64,000 bases of DNA, from positions 372,001-436,000 of the forward strand of contig JAQGEQ010000316.1 in assembly GCA_034620365.1 (NCBI GenBank), read 5' to 3'. The stretch's first letter is position 1; each line of letters begins with the position of its first letter. This stretch comes from Pegea sp. RAD2-039. Taxonomy: Eukaryota > Chordata > Thaliacea > Salpida > Salpidae. Positions 1 through 10,410 of the stretch are shown here, one piece after another. The translations under genes and the position numbers were made by a program. The notes under the pieces are model-generated. The model made no database searches, was not told the origin of the DNA, and saw only the letters and a list, made by a program, of their open reading frames with translations.

Positions 1-395
1 TTATACTTTAGCTGTAGATAGCATTATTGTTGTTTCTTGTGCTAAAACTTGTAGTATGTTATAAATAACTAGGCAAATATTTATGGAGTACATTTCTAAA
101 AAACTTTATTTATTTTTCACAAAACTCTTATTTAAAGTTGATGAGGTTATGATTCATTTTATTGATTTTTATCAAAGTTTTTATTTTCAAAAAATCACTT
201 TTTGAAACAAATATTTATGTGTAATTACAAAAATAAGAATTTCTTTTCAACTTTATTAATCTTTTTCTATGCCATTCATTTACTGGTCTTTTTCTATTAC
301 CAAAAAAGGTAGTTAGTAAGTTCTTTTATATTTGTATTGAAAATATGATTTTTTTCTTTGTCGCTAATTGTATCCAAAATGAACTTTTGTTTTAG
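1..395. other. Intron of the synphilin-like gene
   Basis: AT-rich sequence ending in a pyrimidine-rich acceptor (TTTGTTTTAG, to 395) just before the first visible exon. No coding frame of note was seen, so it is read as the tail of an intron whose upstream exon is outside the window. Confidence 0.6.
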
Positions 396-2869
396 GCACT
401 AGTTGCCAGAGGAGCATCAGTGACAATTTTGAACTCTCAGGGGGAAACACCTGCTCAAGCCGCTCAGAAGGAGGGGTTTAGTGTTTGTGTTGGTTATCTT
501 GTTGTCGTGGAGACCTGCGTCTCACTTGCTCAGCAAGTTGTCGCTTTAAAAAGTGATCTAGAAAAGTTTGTTTGTCTCATATGCTTTGATTTGGGTGAAG
601 TTAAGCAAATCCGTAACACATTTTGATAAACATTTACAAGAATTTGGTACAATCATTTTCATTTTAACTTTCATTTATTAACCAAAAATTTCCATAAATA
701 ATCCAATATGAATTTTTCTTAAAAATTTTCAAGTAATTTAACTAAATGAAATTTTGTTAAGTTAGAATAAAGTAACTTTAATTTGATAGTTTACAAGAAA
801 AGTACGACTCAATTGAGGGAAGGTCTACAGAAAGACTTCCACAACAAACTGATAAGGTGTTGAGTGATGAAGTTCAAACCACTAAGCACTTTAATGGACC
901 ATTAAGTAAAAAGTTCAAGTTGTATAAACTTTGTGAATTGATTTATTAAGCTAAAACAAGTTTCACAAAATTTAAAGTTTAAAGAACGGCGTTAAAGCTT
1001 TTGGGGGCAAAATATTAAAAATCATTTTCAAACTTTACAGAAAAGCATCCAAATGTAAAAACAACTATGAGAAAGACTCTACAACAACAACCACCTCCCC
1101 CAAAGATTTGGCTGGTTAATAAGAAAGAAACTGAGCAAAAGAATGTCTCAAATCTTCAACAGAAGAGTACTGTTGAACCAATTGCAAAAGAAACTGTAGA
1201 AAATAAAACAAACCCCAAAGAAGAAAGCGAAATTGAAAACATAACTAAAGGTATTCGATCTTTTGTGTTTCAATTACATTTCACAAAGCCATCACGTGAT
1301 CAATACGATAAAGAAAGCCGTATGTAAATAGCAGCGCTCCTACTAGATCAACCACTGATAATTGTGAACTGCGATTTTTGAAACTGATATAAAAAAGGAT
1401 AAATATTGTATTAGTTTCTTACTAGTCATAACATCAAGTGGATAGTCAAATTGAAATTGAATTGTAGTATTGCTGAAAAAAGATTCAAACAATCTTTGTA
1501 GATCTCAGTTCCTCTAAAATGCCTTGGGAGAATCTCACGATTGATGAAATTCTGCGTAGAGCTCGACAAATCCGTTACCAACCATCGCCTTCTGTTTCTC
1601 ATATGACTGAAGATTCTACCATGGAGCCAGTAGAAGTGATGAAGTTAGTTTGATTTACTTTAGATATTTTTGCAAATTGTATATCTTGTTAAAAACTTGC
1701 AGATAGTTTCAAACTGATGATGAGACATTTAAGTTAATATTTGATAGTTAACATGTCAACAGACACCACCTGAGGTTGATGTTACTTTACAGAGACAGAT
1801 TAGCTGCTGCAAGTCGGTGGTTACTAGTTGAAAACGGAAAAAACTCATTTGGAATGAACAATCGAAAAAAAAACCGATTGATTCTCAGTTCCAATGAAAA
1901 CCAACTTCACAATTTAACAGAAACAAAAAAATCACCCGAAAAAAGCTCTACCAAAAACCATATAAGAGATGAGAAGTTAGAGATGAAATCAAATATGAAA
2001 AACTGTACAACTTCTGTCGGTAAATCAAGTGAAAGATCTCATCTGTCAGCCAATACAACCAATTCGACCAAAAGTAAATTCAATTTAAAATACACTTGTA
2101 ATGAAAGTGATATGAAGCTGGGGTCTTTCCGAAACCTTCCGACACAACAACATGCTTTGTTAGTCACAAAATCGACGAAGCCAGTTGACATTCCAGCATC
2201 CACAAATTCAAAAGTATCTCATGAATCTCAGAGCAACAAGATCGAGATAAAAACCTACCAAAATCAGTCCCCGAAATTTGTTTCGAACCAGCTGAAAGAA
2301 CGAACTGGAAAGGGAGATTTACAAAAGCCTAAAATTGGTGAGATCATCTTCTTCATGTTTAAAAAACATTTGATCACGTTTTATTCTTATTTTATTTTTC
2401 AATTACAGCTCCAGGAAGTTCAAGGCAGTTAAATTCATCAACTCAACGAAGTGGGAGTTATAGAAGAGCTGTATGGAGTGCTCCATTTGTTAGAAGTGAT
2501 GCGGAAAGAAAAACTGAGACCAACAAGCAAATAACAAGACTCGAGCTTGGCAGCTCAATAGCTTCAAATTCTGAAGAAAAGAATAAAAATGGCTCAAGAA
2601 GTAACAGCTTGTGGGCGAAACCAACAAACATCAACATCTCACAAAATAGTTGTTTGAAATCCACTATAACTGAAAATCGAACTAAACCGAAATCTTATAA
2701 TTGGGTAAACTCATACTTCAAAAACAAATCCTCATCTTCATCAAGCTTGCATCAGGCTGATGATGAAGTAATTGACGTCAGCGAAGCCCCAGAAATTCGA
2801 ACTGAAATAAGTCCTCGCCATAACAGCTTTTTACGAAAAGTTCAAGGAAAACGAAAGACCAAGACATGA
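396..2869 (+). CDS. SNCAIP-like: Synphilin-1-like protein, C-terminal part (5' end outside window)
   Basis: Six exons join in frame: 396-565, 790-905, 1041-1250, 1502-1643, 1763-2337 and 2409-2869 (TGA 2867-2869), giving 557 residues. All internal junctions are GT-AG with matching phases. The first exon encodes the end of an ankyrin repeat (ARGASV...NSQGETPAQAAQ) running into a VVVETCVSLAQQVV helix that continues as a coiled coil across the next junction. An ankyrin repeat followed by a VVVETC-x-SLA-x-QVV helix is, from memory, a hallmark of synphilin-1, the alpha-synuclein-interacting adaptor. The rest is low-complexity, Ser/Lys/Asn-rich, with a proline run (PPPP) and short ordered-looking pieces (PWENLTIDEILRRARQIRY; LLYRDRLAAASRWLL). 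Lys/Arg are abundant at the C-terminus. The N-terminal ankyrin block lies upstream. Family assignment is fairly sure; the function of the tail is unknown. Confidence 0.72.
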
Positions 2870-3671
2870 TTTTTACATTATTTAGATTTTTTTCTCTTGA
2901 ACTTTTATTTTTTACATAACATTAAAAGCTTGTGTGGTATTTGAAGTGGCTTCAAACTTGAAATCATTTTTATAGCTAATTTTTGAATTTCATATCCACT
3001 GTAATTATTTCATTGAACTTGTGTTTTTCCATTTAAGTTTCGTAACATATGTTGATTAAAAAACTACCAGATAAACATTGAAATAAATGCAGCTGAATAA
3101 AGTGGAAGTTTTTTAAATGATAATTTTATGACAAGTTGAAGTTTTGTTCGTTCGTCATTGTGTACCATTATTGTTATATTCATATATACACCTTAGATAT
3201 TTGAGAACATTTCCAACAATGTTATTTCTTTTTTGTGAGATGACAATTTCAAAGACTTTGCAAATGAAAAAGTTTAATATTTTTACCATCGATATCTTAC
3301 TTGAGCAAATTGAAGCAACTCTTTAGATATTGTTGATTGAATTAAATAATGCTATGATGCATTATTTATTGTGATGGTGTCTTAAAAAGCTGTTTTTATG
3401 ATAATCCAGCCTTTATTATTGCCTCGAATTTCTTCATATTTTTTAAATTGTGTATCAATCCACTAATAAATATGTTTAGTGGATCTTAACAAAAACTGTT
3501 CGATAAAAATCGTTTGAAAGTAAGTAGTTGACAGTTATAGCGTAAGAACATAAATATAATTCCCATATCCATACATACTAATTAAGGTTATTTTAAATTA
3601 TAAGTTGCATTAAATTTCACACCAGAATATTTTTATTTCTTAGTTAAGTATATTTTATCCTTAACATGTTT
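2870..3671. other. 3' flank of the synphilin-like gene
   Basis: AT-rich sequence holding the candidate poly(A) signals. One short open frame (3144-3326) has no coding character and no splice context. Nothing else was recognised before the SINE begins. Confidence 0.5.
3082..3101 (+). terminator. Two candidate polyadenylation signals
   Basis: AATAAA occurs at 3082-3087 and again at 3096-3101, a little over 200 bases after the TGA of the synphilin-like gene. They are the first such hexamers downstream of the stop and are plausible 3'-end signals. In so AT-rich a sequence the hexamer alone is weak evidence. Confidence 0.45.
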
Positions 3672-3932
3672 TTCTTTTGGATGAGTTTTGTATACCAAAG
3701 TAGTATAAGGAAGGTCATCAATGATTCTTTTCTTCGTGTACATAGAGTTGGGTTATAGTGGAGAGTAGCGTGTGTTAAGCTATCTTGGGTCTACGCTTCG
3801 GTGGCAAGGCACAGTGACATGGAACAATGGCATTTAGGCCAACAGATTGTAGGTTTTTTCCAAAAGAATTAAGCAGTGGGACTATTTACCCATAGTTAGA
3901 AAAGATAATTTGTCCACTCGTCGGTCGATGGT
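3672..3932 (-). repeat. Diverged SINE copy (third copy, minus strand)
   Basis: Read on the minus strand, this aligns by eye with the repeats at 52.5-52.9 kb and 60.5-60.9 kb. It has a CGAGTGG-type A-box region near 3915. A TATGGG...TCCCA hairpin follows where the other copy has its anticodon arm. Then come TCACTG, GATAGCTTAACACA, TACTCTC and CTATGTACA blocks, and a 3' end ACTACTTTGGTATACAAAACTCATCCAAAAG that matches the ends of the other two. It is shorter between head and body, so part of the middle is missing. An apparently open frame across the head is best explained by the tRNA-like sequence, not by a gene. Confidence 0.68.
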
Positions 3933-4056
3933 GTTATATGCATCATGCCATATCTTCGACAACAAGGTGGGATTTGAAGTTACACGTGCAAAACACAATG
4001 AAATAGCAGCACAATATCTAACTTAATGTACCCTAAATAATTAATAACAGCCTGTT

Positions 4057-4304
4057 TACCCTGAGTACTTGCTTCAAGCCATGCTGGGAAAGCTCCAGAA
4101 AAGTTTTTAAAGTTTCCTTTCTCTTCTTTGGTCACCTGTTGTGCTATCTTCCCATTTGTTAGTATCGATGTTAAGTGATTACACATCTTTAAAGCAAAAA
4201 CAAGGGCAGCTGATGTTTCGTTTGCTTTTTGAGAGCTGTATTTGCGAGATATAACAGACTCTTTGTAACCCGTCCTTCCATTCGATGTATCTGATCAAAC
4301 CATT
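4057..4304 (-). CDS. Candidate exon of an unrecognised minus-strand gene
   Basis: The minus strand is open without a stop from about 4304 to 3980, with codon content unlike the AT-rich background. Translation shows mixed polar and hydrophobic residues (SAALVFALKMCNHLTSIL, KEEKGNFKNFSGAFPAWLEA). An acceptor GATCAG precedes ATACATCG (phase 1), and a donor CAGG/GTAAAC lies near 4057. I recognise no family. Together with the open stretches at 4910-5074, 5179-5314 and 5423-5596 it suggests a multi-exon gene on this strand, between and opposite to its two neighbours. The exon phases do not all join cleanly, so a decayed gene or transposon relic is equally possible. Confidence 0.35.
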
Positions 4305-4909
4305 AAAGTCTGTACTACAAGTTTGCTCAGCTTTGTTAGTACTAACAACAAAATTATATTTTTAAAAGATCATGTACTTACAATATAAGATATAGTTACA
4401 ACAGTTAAATGAATGACTGTTAAGCTGCGATATGCTAAATCTTGTTTAGTAATACTTGCAGTTAGCAGCTGACATGTTTTGATTTTTTTTCATGTCATCA
4501 TGAATTGACTATTATTTATAAAAACGATTAGCAATTAAACTAATAAAATATATGTTTTAACAATAATTTTTGTTTGGAATAAGTTAAAAAGGTTTTATAA
4601 TTCAACGTTTCAAGTTTACCCAGTGTAATGGTAATAATTCAAAAAAAGAGATTTATTCAATTGAAAAAGACGGTTAATAGCAACAGTAAGCAACGACGAA
4701 CAACTCAACGGTCAGCTGCAGAAATAACTGATGGTATGCAAGACGCCATACAAAATTTGAAACACGTTTACATATGCAGTAAAATACTACTACTAAAATA
4801 CTACACAATTCAAATATTCCACATTCTCTCCATCAAATAATTGGATAGTAAAAGAGCACGCTGTACCTGAATTATCATGCCAATTATTCCCTCCCGGTGC
4901 TTTAGAGAC

Positions 4910-5074
4910 CATTAGATAGAGACCACCGAACTTCACTACCACTGCTTATCCCGTTCTTCGGATCGACGTCACAACTTCTGGTACCATAATCATCAAAGCT
5001 CATCGTTATTTTGTCATTGAGAACAGACCCATCAGACTCGTCCCCTTTCCGTCCAAAAAAATGAGACAAGTTGC
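4910..5074 (-). CDS. Candidate exon of the same unrecognised gene
   Basis: Open on the minus strand from about 5075 to a TAA at 4902-4904, with a GC-richer composition than the surroundings. Translation is polar (GRKGDESDGSVLNDKITMSF, then DDYGTRSCDVDPKNGISSG). A donor AATG/GTCTCT at 4910 would end in phase 1, which fits the phase-1 acceptor at 4292 and joins the two frames without a stop. The upstream acceptor (GATAAAG at about 5075) leaves a phase that does not fit the stretch at 5179-5314. No domain recognised. Confidence 0.32.
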
Positions 5075-5178
5075 TTTATCACACCCATGTATCTTTTAGT
5101 ATATAGCTTCTTATTATTTCAGTAATTATTTTTAATATCCTCTCATGGAGAATTAACGGACTTTATCCGAAAACTTAC

Positions 5179-5314
5179 AAATCCATCTTGAATAGTAAAC
5201 AACAGTTTCATCACTCTTTGTGATGAATTTGTTAAAAACTGAGGTTTTATCAGAATTTTAAAACGTTCCTGATCACAACGATCTACTTTATTATAGCTTT
5301 TGGGGTAGTACGGA
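5179..5314 (-). CDS. Candidate exon of the same unrecognised gene
   Basis: A frame encoding KSYNKVDRCDQERFKILIKP and QRVMKLLFTIQDGF ends at a strong donor (GGATTT/GTAAGT, exon end 5179). It follows a nine-T tract and a TTTTGGGTAG acceptor near 5315. That arrangement looks like a real internal exon. The frame stays open to 5143 if unspliced. A further open stretch lies upstream at 5423-5596 (NCDWIDKSVFKGKTINSLEA). No family recognised, and the splice chain is unresolved. Confidence 0.35.
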
Positions 5315-5339
5315 GTTGTCCTACCCAAAATTAGCCAAA

Positions 5340-7315
5340 TAAAAAAAAACGGAAAATACCATAATATGAAAAATAGAAAGGAAGTTCAAGCGTGACAGAA
5401 TTTGTGTTTACATAGCGTCTGTTCAAAAGTGACAGTGTCTCGGGTTTCTGGAACTTAATTTCTCTATCGTCGTCTCTTCCGTTGTGGATGGAACGGCTTC
5501 TAGGGAATTTATTGTTTTTCCTTTAAAAACGCTCTTATCTATCCAATCGCAATTAGTAGGTTCTTTGGCCTTCTTAGTAAGAAAGTTTAGACTTTCTTAT
5601 TGGTCCATGATCGAAACCGGTTCAAATTCTTTGCAGCTTTCTCGTTTATGAAGCAGCATTCTTCTTTCGATTTTTGCTTCTACTGGATAGAAAGTTTTCA
5701 TCTATTTTAACTATAATTAGAATGTCTAGATGCTTTTCTTAATTTCTGATTAAAGCCAACATAAGCACTTTTGTCTTTCAGACAGTAAAGCAGTAGCTCT
5801 TCTTCTATATTACTTTTTAAGTTGTCCTACTCTATCATAACTAAAGTGTCCGGATGCTTTTTCATTACATTAAGCTGAGAAGTGCATAACTACTCAGAGG
5901 TCTACGCAGTTATTGCAGTTCTTCCATTATTTCTTTTTTAAGAACTGGTTCTTATAAGCGCTTTTTTAATCACCTTTGGTTAAAACTCAAAAAATTATTA
6001 ATTTTATTTTAAAAAACATCAAGTTCTGTTTCATAAATTGCAAAAAATGCTGATTTAATATTAATCTTTATGAAAGATACCAACATTTATTTTATTCAAT
6101 TAAAAACTAGGTTACTAAAACGTTATAGTAAGACAGAAAGAATCCCTGTTTTAGTAACACACACAGTACTATCAGAGCTAGTGCCTTGTTAAACTGTACA
6201 GAAAACTTTCTGCGTTCGCTACTGTTTTTTTTTAATTCTGTTTTATTTTAGTTATTGAGCCAACTTCAAGTTAATCCACAGCACTAGCAAAGCTATTATA
6301 GTATTTTATACAACAAATTCATAATTTTTACCGACCTTTATCAGTATTACCAAAATATTTTCTAGTTTTTCAATTAGCCTTTTTTAAATCTCTAGTAGTT
6401 TTTACCTGCTATCATCATTTTTGATATTTTCATAATTTACAATTTTGAGTGCTTTTTATTTTGAGAATCAAGCTACAAATGTACAACACTGTATTTTGAA
6501 TAAAAATAATATAAATTCAAAATAAAACTTAGAAAAATTAATAAAGTTGTTTTATTTAAGTTTTGAAGGCAATGTTTATGGCGTTTTCACAAAAGTAAAT
6601 ATAGAAAATGCTTTTCGGAATGACTATCATATTTTCATTTACGCTCAGTCTATTTTCTGGACAATCTCTATCTTTTGAACTTGTTATTAGAACATTTAGA
6701 ATTTATAGGGGTTTTACTTTTAAATATTATACTAAAACTAAAATGTATCTAGTTTTTATTTAACAAAAGTTTTATTATTATGGAACATGATTTGTTTCAT
6801 AATGACTGTATGAGCTAACTTGCGATTGCTAGGTATTTTTAAACTTGCTGCTAATTAAACAGTTTTGAGCAAGACTACAAACTGTTTGTTTTAAATAAGA
6901 AGTGTTAAAAAATATATTTCATTACATCAAAGTTATAACAAATTTTATTAACACAAAAAGTTTTATTATTTTTGGATTAGTTTTTTAAAGTATGTGGTTT
7001 AAGTAATAATACTTATTTAGATTGATTTTTATAAAATTAAAGTTTCATATACAAATTATTTTATTATGTTTCTTGCATTTAATTATTATTTGCTTATTAA
7101 ACTTGACTATCTAATTATAGTCTCATTTTTCTCTAAGTAGCTATGATTTGTTTAAAAAATATGATATATATAATTTTTAGTCTACAATTTAAATGTCTTT
7201 ATAACCAATTTATGTTTATATAAACCAGTTTACTAATTTGAACTTGTTTTCCACTTTTAGATATATTTTGTTAGTCGCTGTATATCTGTGATTGTGTTTT
7301 TGATTATTTGTAAAA
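5340..7315. other. Intergenic with decayed coding-like traces, then AT-rich
   Basis: From 5380 to about 5960 the minus strand reads as runs of coding-like residues broken by frequent stops (for example EEELLLYCLKDKSAYVGF at 5.8 kb), as in an old pseudogene or transposase relic. From about 6000 to 7315 the sequence is plain AT-rich DNA, presumably including the USP14 promoter and 5' untranslated region. No clear TATA box was singled out. Confidence 0.4.
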
Positions 7316-10300
7316 ATGCCACAGTATAAAGGTAATAATATCATTCATGTGTAGAAATTAAATTTGTTTATAATAGTAGTTATCATGTTGAACTTAATTT
7401 AAAACCATTAAATTTTAATCAATAAGTAGTAAGTATCTAAGTTATAAAGTGTATACTAAGTCTAAAATTAAAAATACTTTTGTATGAATTATACATTTTA
7501 TTTAAATTTTTAGTGAATATAAAATGGGGAAAGGAAAAACTGTCTACTGAGCTAAACACTGATGAGACTACAGATATTTTCAAGCTTCAAATTTATTCAT
7601 TAACTAATGTTTTACCTGAACGACAGAAAGTTATGTTAAAAGGAATGGTCCTTAAAGACAGTTGGAATACTTTTAAGCTTAAAGATGTTGGTTATGTTTT
7701 CAAACTTCTTTTATGGATAGCATATATATAAAAAGTTACACCACTTAAAAGTTTAAATTAGTTTTATTATCAATTTGTTATTGTAGTTTAGACTACAAAG
7801 AAAAAATAACTTCAAACTTTACTAACAAATTTAAAAATAAATGCTTTATTATGAGCTTAAGCTAGAATGGTATCAATAATTAAACATTTATCATTTTTAG
7901 GGTCTGACCTTTTTGCTTCTTGGCTCAGCAGAGGAATTACCTAAAGTTCCAGAGACTCAGACTAAGTTTGTGGAAGATATGACTGAGGATGAATTAAATT
8001 CTGCTGTTAGTTCAATATTTTTTTAATTTTTAGTATCTCATGTTAAAATATGATGTTTATTTCATAATAAAAGTTATATATATATTTATTATTTATATAT
8101 TAAATATTTAACTTTTTTATTTCAGTTAGAAATGAATACTGGCCTGGATAATCTTGGTAATACTTGCTATATGAATGCAACAATTCAAATGTTGTCTACT
8201 GTTCCTGAATTTACAAATGCCTTGAAAGAGTAATTCTTCTTTTTACCATCACAAAATTAACTAAATGTTCAGTATTCAAAATTAATTTATTAACTAATCA
8301 TTCATAGATTTAATCATCATTTTATTAAAAATATCAATTTGCTGAATTCATGCTAAGATATTTGTTCAGCATTCCATCAAGTGATTTCTCTCTGGCTCTT
8401 ATGGATTCTTCCAGAAGTCCTTCTGTTATCGACAAAGAAATTACATCACAATTGGGTTATATCATGAAAATACTTGATTCCAAAAAGCAAATTTCTTTTA
8501 GACCATTGTTGTTTCTTCAATATATTTATATGCGTTTTCCTCAATTTGCCGAGAAAAATGATCATGGTGTTCCCATGCAGCAGGTTTGTTTTTGTTTATA
8601 ACTGAAGTAACAAAGAGTAGAAGTTATTACCTCCATGCTTGTTATCAGCTTTTGCGTTACAAATTTTCCTTTTTTAAAGGATGCTAACGAATTCTTTACT
8701 GAATTGTTGAGAATATGTCAGGGAAATATCAAGTCTTCTGATTCATCAGAAGTTAACTTTATCAATCAATACTTTGGAATTGAATATGCTAACAAGTAAG
8801 ACTTTAGCTTGTCTCTAAATCTCAACATCTCTTCAGTTGCTTTAAAATCATAATTTTGTAGCTTTTATCTAACTTACAACTAACATCAATCAAGTAACTG
8901 AAAAAGAATCTCTAAAATGAGATTTTGGTTTGTTACATCAAAATATTCCAAAAACTAAAGATAAGGTTTGCTTCAAAATCATATTTCTATTTTCTCAGGT
9001 TGAAATGTATTGATCCAGAAGCTATTGATGAAGAGGTTTCTAATACTAAAGAAAATTCTCTTCAACTCAATTGCTTCATTTCGCAAGAGGTCTAATATTT
9101 ATTTGTTTTAACTCCCTCCTCATTTATCTTTGAATATTTCGGACAGATCAAGTTTTTGATGACTGGAGTAAAGTCAGTTCTTCAGGAAGAGATTGTGAAA
9201 AACTCGCCAACTTTAGGTAGAGATGCTAAATACCAGAAAGTAGTAAGTTGAAAGATTCCACTTCTCATCTCTACATCGATATTAATTGTTTGGATTGTAG
9301 AGCAAAATATCTCGACTTCCATCTTATCTGTGTATTCAAATGGTCAGATTCTTTTACAAAGAAAAAGGAAATGTGAACGCCAAAATTTTGAAGGTTTATA
9401 AACAATTATATTTATGTTGTAAAGCAGCATATGTGATGTTGTTATTTACTTTTTTGCTTTTTTCAAATTATTATTCAAATATTTATCGTGAATAGTTTTA
9501 CCTAACAGCACGACACGAGCTTTGATTTTTATCAACTTCATAACCTACCTCGAGCTCAATTACAATATAAAAATCTATTGGTTAATCTAGTACTTGAAAT
9601 TTTAAAATATTCAGCTGATATCCTCAAGTCAACCTAAGTTTTTCAAAATCTATTTTTTAAACTTTTCTGGTCATCAAGATCATCTTATTCCAACAACTTT
9701 TGTTTATAGGATGTTAAATTCCCGATGTCTTTTGATGCTTATGAGCTTTGTACCCCTGAGCTGCAGAAACGTCTCACTCCTGTTCGAGATTTATTTGAGG
9801 CTGCAGAAGAAGCTAAAGCTGAAGCTGCTTTAAGTGGCAAACAAATGGGTGAAAAAACCGATAGTAAAATGCAAATGAAAAAAGAGGATACCAAGGAGAA
9901 AGAATTTGAACGATTCGATTTTGCTGATGGCAAGTTTCATTCTACTGAAGTTTTCAGCTTGAAGTTTGTCAACTAATAAGTTGCCTTGATTAGATATTGG
10001 ATCGAATAATAGCGGTCACTACGAATTACAAGCGATCATCACGCATCAAGGAAGATCAAGCTCTTCAGGACATTATGTCGCCTGGCTTCGAATTGAAGCA
10101 GGTGAACTCTTTTATTGAATACAAACTGAACAAATATTTGCATTCGATTAGATCCATCTATAAATATTTGAGTTGTTAACAACTGATTCAATGTTTGGCT
10201 GCAGATAATTGGGTGAAATGTGATGATGATGTCGTCTCACCTGTCTCAGCTGATGAAATTCTTAAACTTTCTGGCGGGGGAGATTGGCACATCGCTTATC

Positions 10301-10410
10301 TTCTTTTATATGGACCTCGAAGACTTGCTAAAAAATTGCAGAATACAGGGTTATGTGAAGACGTTACTACAGCTACTCCTATGGAAGCGTCTGATGGTGC
10401 TCAATCATAA
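7316..10410 (+). CDS. USP14: Ubiquitin carboxyl-terminal hydrolase 14 (proteasome-associated deubiquitinase)
   Basis: Twelve coding exons join in frame: 7316-7331, 7514-7686, 7901-8005, 8126-8229, 8358-8583, 8680-8795, 8999-9089, 9147-9242, 9301-9393, 9710-9929, 9994-10101 and 10205-10410 (TAA). The product is 517 residues; human USP14 is a little shorter. Residues about 1-80 form a ubiquitin-like domain, which in the family docks on the 26S proteasome. The USP catalytic domain follows. The Cys box is DNLGNTCYMNA (C112), the His box SSSSGHYVAW (H440), and DDD follows at 456-458. GGGDWHIAYLLLYGPRR closes the fold. The enzyme trims ubiquitin chains from proteasome substrates. The start ATG (MPQYK) begins the Ubl strand, as in other USP14 proteins. 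Oddity: the intron after 9929 has a GC donor. The acidic/lysine insert near residues 370-405 varies in this family. Confidence 0.95.
9930..9993 (+). other. GC-AG intron in USP14
   Basis: Conserved USP14 sequence on each side (FADD, then IGSNN) joins only if this 64-base intron starts with GC: GATG/GCAAGT...TTGATTAG/AT. The GCAAGT donor matches the usual context of functional GC donors. Reading through would give a stop at about 9974, and no GT donor in the exon preserves the conserved residues. Confidence 0.8.

Noticed and set aside
3880-3970. Short coding-like exon (HDAYNTIDRRVDKLSF) next to the candidate minus-strand gene
   Set aside because: It overlaps the tRNA-like head of a SINE copy that aligns with two others in the window.
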